DNA of 64,000 nucleotides from Prolixibacteraceae bacterium. GTDB taxonomy: Bacteria > Bacteroidota > Bacteroidia > Bacteroidales > Prolixibacteraceae. Location of the stretch: assembly GCA_019163175.1 (NCBI GenBank), contig JAFLKN010000001.1:1-64000 (forward strand). Direction: 5' to 3'. The notes under the pieces were generated by a model. The model worked only from the letters and a program-made list of their open reading frames with translations, made no database searches and was not told the DNA's origin. The position numbers were made by a program, and so were the translations under genes. Below are positions 62,190 to 64,000 of the stretch, in pieces (position 1 is the stretch's first letter; every line of letters starts with the position of its first letter).

Positions 62190-64000
62190 ATGAAAAAAAC
62201 TATTAAAAGATTTGCAGCTTTTTTAATTGTTTTAATCGCTGGATTTTCAACTTCAAACGCTCAATGGCAAAAGACCAATGGCCCGTATGGAGGGAAAATT
62301 CAATGTTTTGCATCCACTGGTTCAAATATTTTTGTGGGGACTGTTGGTAGTGGTGTGTTCTTGTCAACCAATAACGGAACGAGCTGGACACCTGTAAATT
62401 CCGGATTAACCGCTCCTGGTCTGGACGTAATATCTCTTGCAGTGAATGGTTCGAATATTTTTGCCGGAACGAATGGCAGTGGGGTATTTTTATCAACCAA
62501 CAATGGAACAAGCTGGACGGCAGTGAATTCAGGTCTGACAACTTCCTGGATTAAATCGTTAATTGTAAATGGAACAACTGTTTTTGCCGGAACCCAAGAT
62601 GGAGTCTTTTTGTCAACCAATAATGGAACAAGCTGGACTGCAAAAAATACGGGGCTGCCAGATTACCGTATAGTAGAATCACTTGCTGTTAGTGGGACAG
62701 ATATATTTGCCGGTATTGATGGTGAAGGAGTTTTTCGATCAACGAATAACGGAACCAGTTGGACCGCTGTAAAAGCAGGCTTGTCAGATTGGAGTATTCA
62801 AACATTAGCGGTTAGCGGAACGAATATTTTTGCCGGAACTAATGGCGGCGGTGTTTTTCTGTCAAGTAATAATGGATCAAACTGGGCGGCAGTGAATACA
62901 GGTTTAACAAATACATCTGTCCGATCAATAGTAATAAATGGAACGAATATTTTTGCCGGCACCTACAACAGTGGAGGTGTATATTTGTCAGTTAACAACG
63001 GCACAAGCTGGACAACGGTGAATAAGGATTTAGCAAATCGTGATATCCTTTCTTTAGCCATACATGGAACGAATATTTTTGCCGGAACCAATGGCGGCGT
63101 TTTCTTATCAAGTAATAATGGAACGAACTGGACAGCTGCAAGTACTGGCATAACAGCTTCATTTGTTAATGCGCTAGCAACAAGCGATACTGATATTCTT
63201 GCAGGTACAGATGGGAATGGGGTGTTTTTGTCTTCGAATGGATCCACTTGGAGTCCCAAGAATGCAGGACTTGGAAATATCTATATTAAATCGTTAACTG
63301 TTAGTGGAGCAAATATTTATACCGGTTCCAATTGGGGATCGTTCCTTTCAACGAATAAAGGAACGAACTGGACACAACTTTATCCATCTTTTTCAGGTAA
63401 TAGTTTTAGCATCAGTGCAATGGCAATCAATGGAACGAATATGTTTGTAGGTGATATGGATGATGGAATATTTTTATCTACAAATAATGGCGTAAATTGG
63501 GTAGTCAAGAATTCAGGATTAACAAAAATAGATATTACTTCATTAATTCAATGTGAATTGGGACTTTTAGCCGGAACCTTCAGTGGTGGTGTATTTTTAT
63601 CAAGCAATAATGGTGCAAGCTGGTCAGAATTAAATACAGGCTTGCCTCAGAAATGGATTACCTCATTGGCTGTTAGCGGAAAGAATATTTTTGCCGGGTG
63701 TGCCAGCGGAGTGTATTGGTATAACAATTCCACATCAAGCTGGACGGCAGTCAATAAAGGGTTGACATATCCTAATATTCTTACTTTACTGGCGAATGGG
63801 ACAACCATTTTTGCCGGGACATATAGAGGCGTTTATGTGTCAAAAGATAATGGGGCCAATTGGACAGCCATGAATACCGGTCTTTCAGATGCTGAAAAGA
63901 TATATTCATTGGTTGTAAGCGGAGCAAACATATATGCAGGTACTGGTGGTGCCGGAATTTGGAAGCGTTCATTGTCAGAAATCACAGGCATCGCTCCTGC
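62190..64000 (+). CDS. Secreted propeller-like repeat protein, 3' end missing
   Basis: The frame is open from ATG 62190 to the window edge (603 complete codons). A signal peptide (1-25, ending TSNAQ) is followed by 14 repeats of about 41 residues with the core LAV(S/N)GTNIFAGT..GGVF.S.NNGTSW. This resembles BNR/propeller-type blades. The last visible residues, WKRSLSEITGIAPA, match the stretch that precedes the T9SS tail in the paralogue at 15078-16319 (WRRNFSDFGITSARI), so a type IX sorting domain probably lies just beyond the edge. Long open frames on the opposite strand within the repeats are shadows. A binding role is likelier than catalysis. Confidence 0.8.
   Translation, partial: MKKTIKRFAAFLIVLIAGFSTSNAQWQKTNGPYGGKIQCFASTGSNIFVGTVGSGVFLSTNNGTSWTPVNSGLTAPGLDVISLAVNGSNIFAGTNGSGVFLSTNNGTSWTAVNSGLTTSWIKSLIVNGTTVFAGTQDGVFLSTNNGTSWTAKNTGLPDYRIVESLAVSGTDIFAGIDGEGVFRSTNNGTSWTAVKAGLSDWSIQTLAVSGTNIFAGTNGGGVFLSSNNGSNWAAVNTGLTNTSVRSIVINGTNIFAGTYNSGGVYLSVNNGTSWTTVNKDLANRDILSLAIHGTNIFAGTNGGVFLSSNNGTNWTAASTGITASFVNALATSDTDILAGTDGNGVFLSSNGSTWSPKNAGLGNIYIKSLTVSGANIYTGSNWGSFLSTNKGTNWTQLYPSFSGNSFSISAMAINGTNMFVGDMDDGIFLSTNNGVNWVVKNSGLTKIDITSLIQCELGLLAGTFSGGVFLSSNNGASWSELNTGLPQKWITSLAVSGKNIFAGCASGVYWYNNSTSSWTAVNKGLTYPNILTLLANGTTIFAGTYRGVYVSKDNGANWTAMNTGLSDAEKIYSLVVSGANIYAGTGGAGIWKRSLSEITGIAP
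62310..63960 (+). repeat. Tandem coding repeats of about 123 bases
   Basis: The gene is built of 14 units of about 120-126 bases coding 40-42 residues. Segments such as ACGAATATTTTTGCCGG and AATAATGG(A/C)AC recur with few changes, so at least part of the array expanded recently. Confidence 0.75.

Noticed and set aside
62203-63972. Several long open frames on the minus strand inside the right-edge gene
   Set aside because: They follow the tandem repeats of the plus-strand coding sequence, lack start and promoter signals, and encode repeated low-information peptides. They are shadows.

Overview
The window reads as chromosomal DNA of a member of the Bacteroidota. Supporting signs are SusC/SusD-type and STN-domain TonB-dependent receptors, FecI-type sigma with FecR anti-sigma, a type IX secretion C-terminal domain, DUF4249 and DUF2851 proteins, acidic lipoprotein signals after the lipobox cysteine, and TAnnTTTG promoter boxes. 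A Marinilabiliales/Prolixibacteraceae-like relative is plausible, but that is inference only.

Positions 1-10144 (+) hold leucine catabolism (end of the methylcrotonyl-CoA carboxylase carboxyltransferase, methylglutaconyl-CoA hydratase, biotin-carrying carboxylase subunit, an acyl-CoA dehydrogenase), followed directly by a mevalonate pathway cluster (type 2 IPP isomerase, class II HMG-CoA reductase, a GHMP kinase, diphosphomevalonate decarboxylase, mevalonate kinase). The first block ends chemically at HMG-CoA and the second begins with its reduction, so the order suggests a leucine-to-isoprenoid route. Most gaps between these genes hold short direct or inverted repeats.

Positions 10200-25100 are mixed housekeeping and accessory genes: two M16 peptidases, a Tat-exported TIM-barrel protein, a secreted propeller-like protein with a T9SS tail, an Rrf2-Crp/Fnr regulator pair, a NarL-type regulator, tcdA, a secreted-protein gene broken by an amber codon, an O-methyltransferase, tRNA-Phe, an OmpA-family protein and queG.

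Positions 25284-33654 are one very compact operon: an STN-containing TonB-dependent receptor, three tandem DUF4249 lipoproteins, an MG2/plug-like protein without a barrel, and a small secreted protein. This is the best candidate in the window for a poorly described uptake or surface system.

Positions 33777-45765 carry a DUF2851 protein, a K+ channel with an RCK domain, a possible barrel protein, then ECF sigma, FecR, SusC, SusD and a three-domain fasciclin lipoprotein, with no glycoside hydrolase. Positions 45800-55124 hold rpsO-pnp, a rhodanese, prolyl oligopeptidase, a deoxynucleoside kinase, a TPR/OmpA-like lipoprotein and glutaminase. Positions 55165-61872 (-) encode a TolC, MacA-like adaptor, ATPase and MacB-like permease efflux set with a LytS/LytTR two-component pair behind it. 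The right edge cuts a second secreted propeller-like protein built of 14 repeats of about 41 residues.
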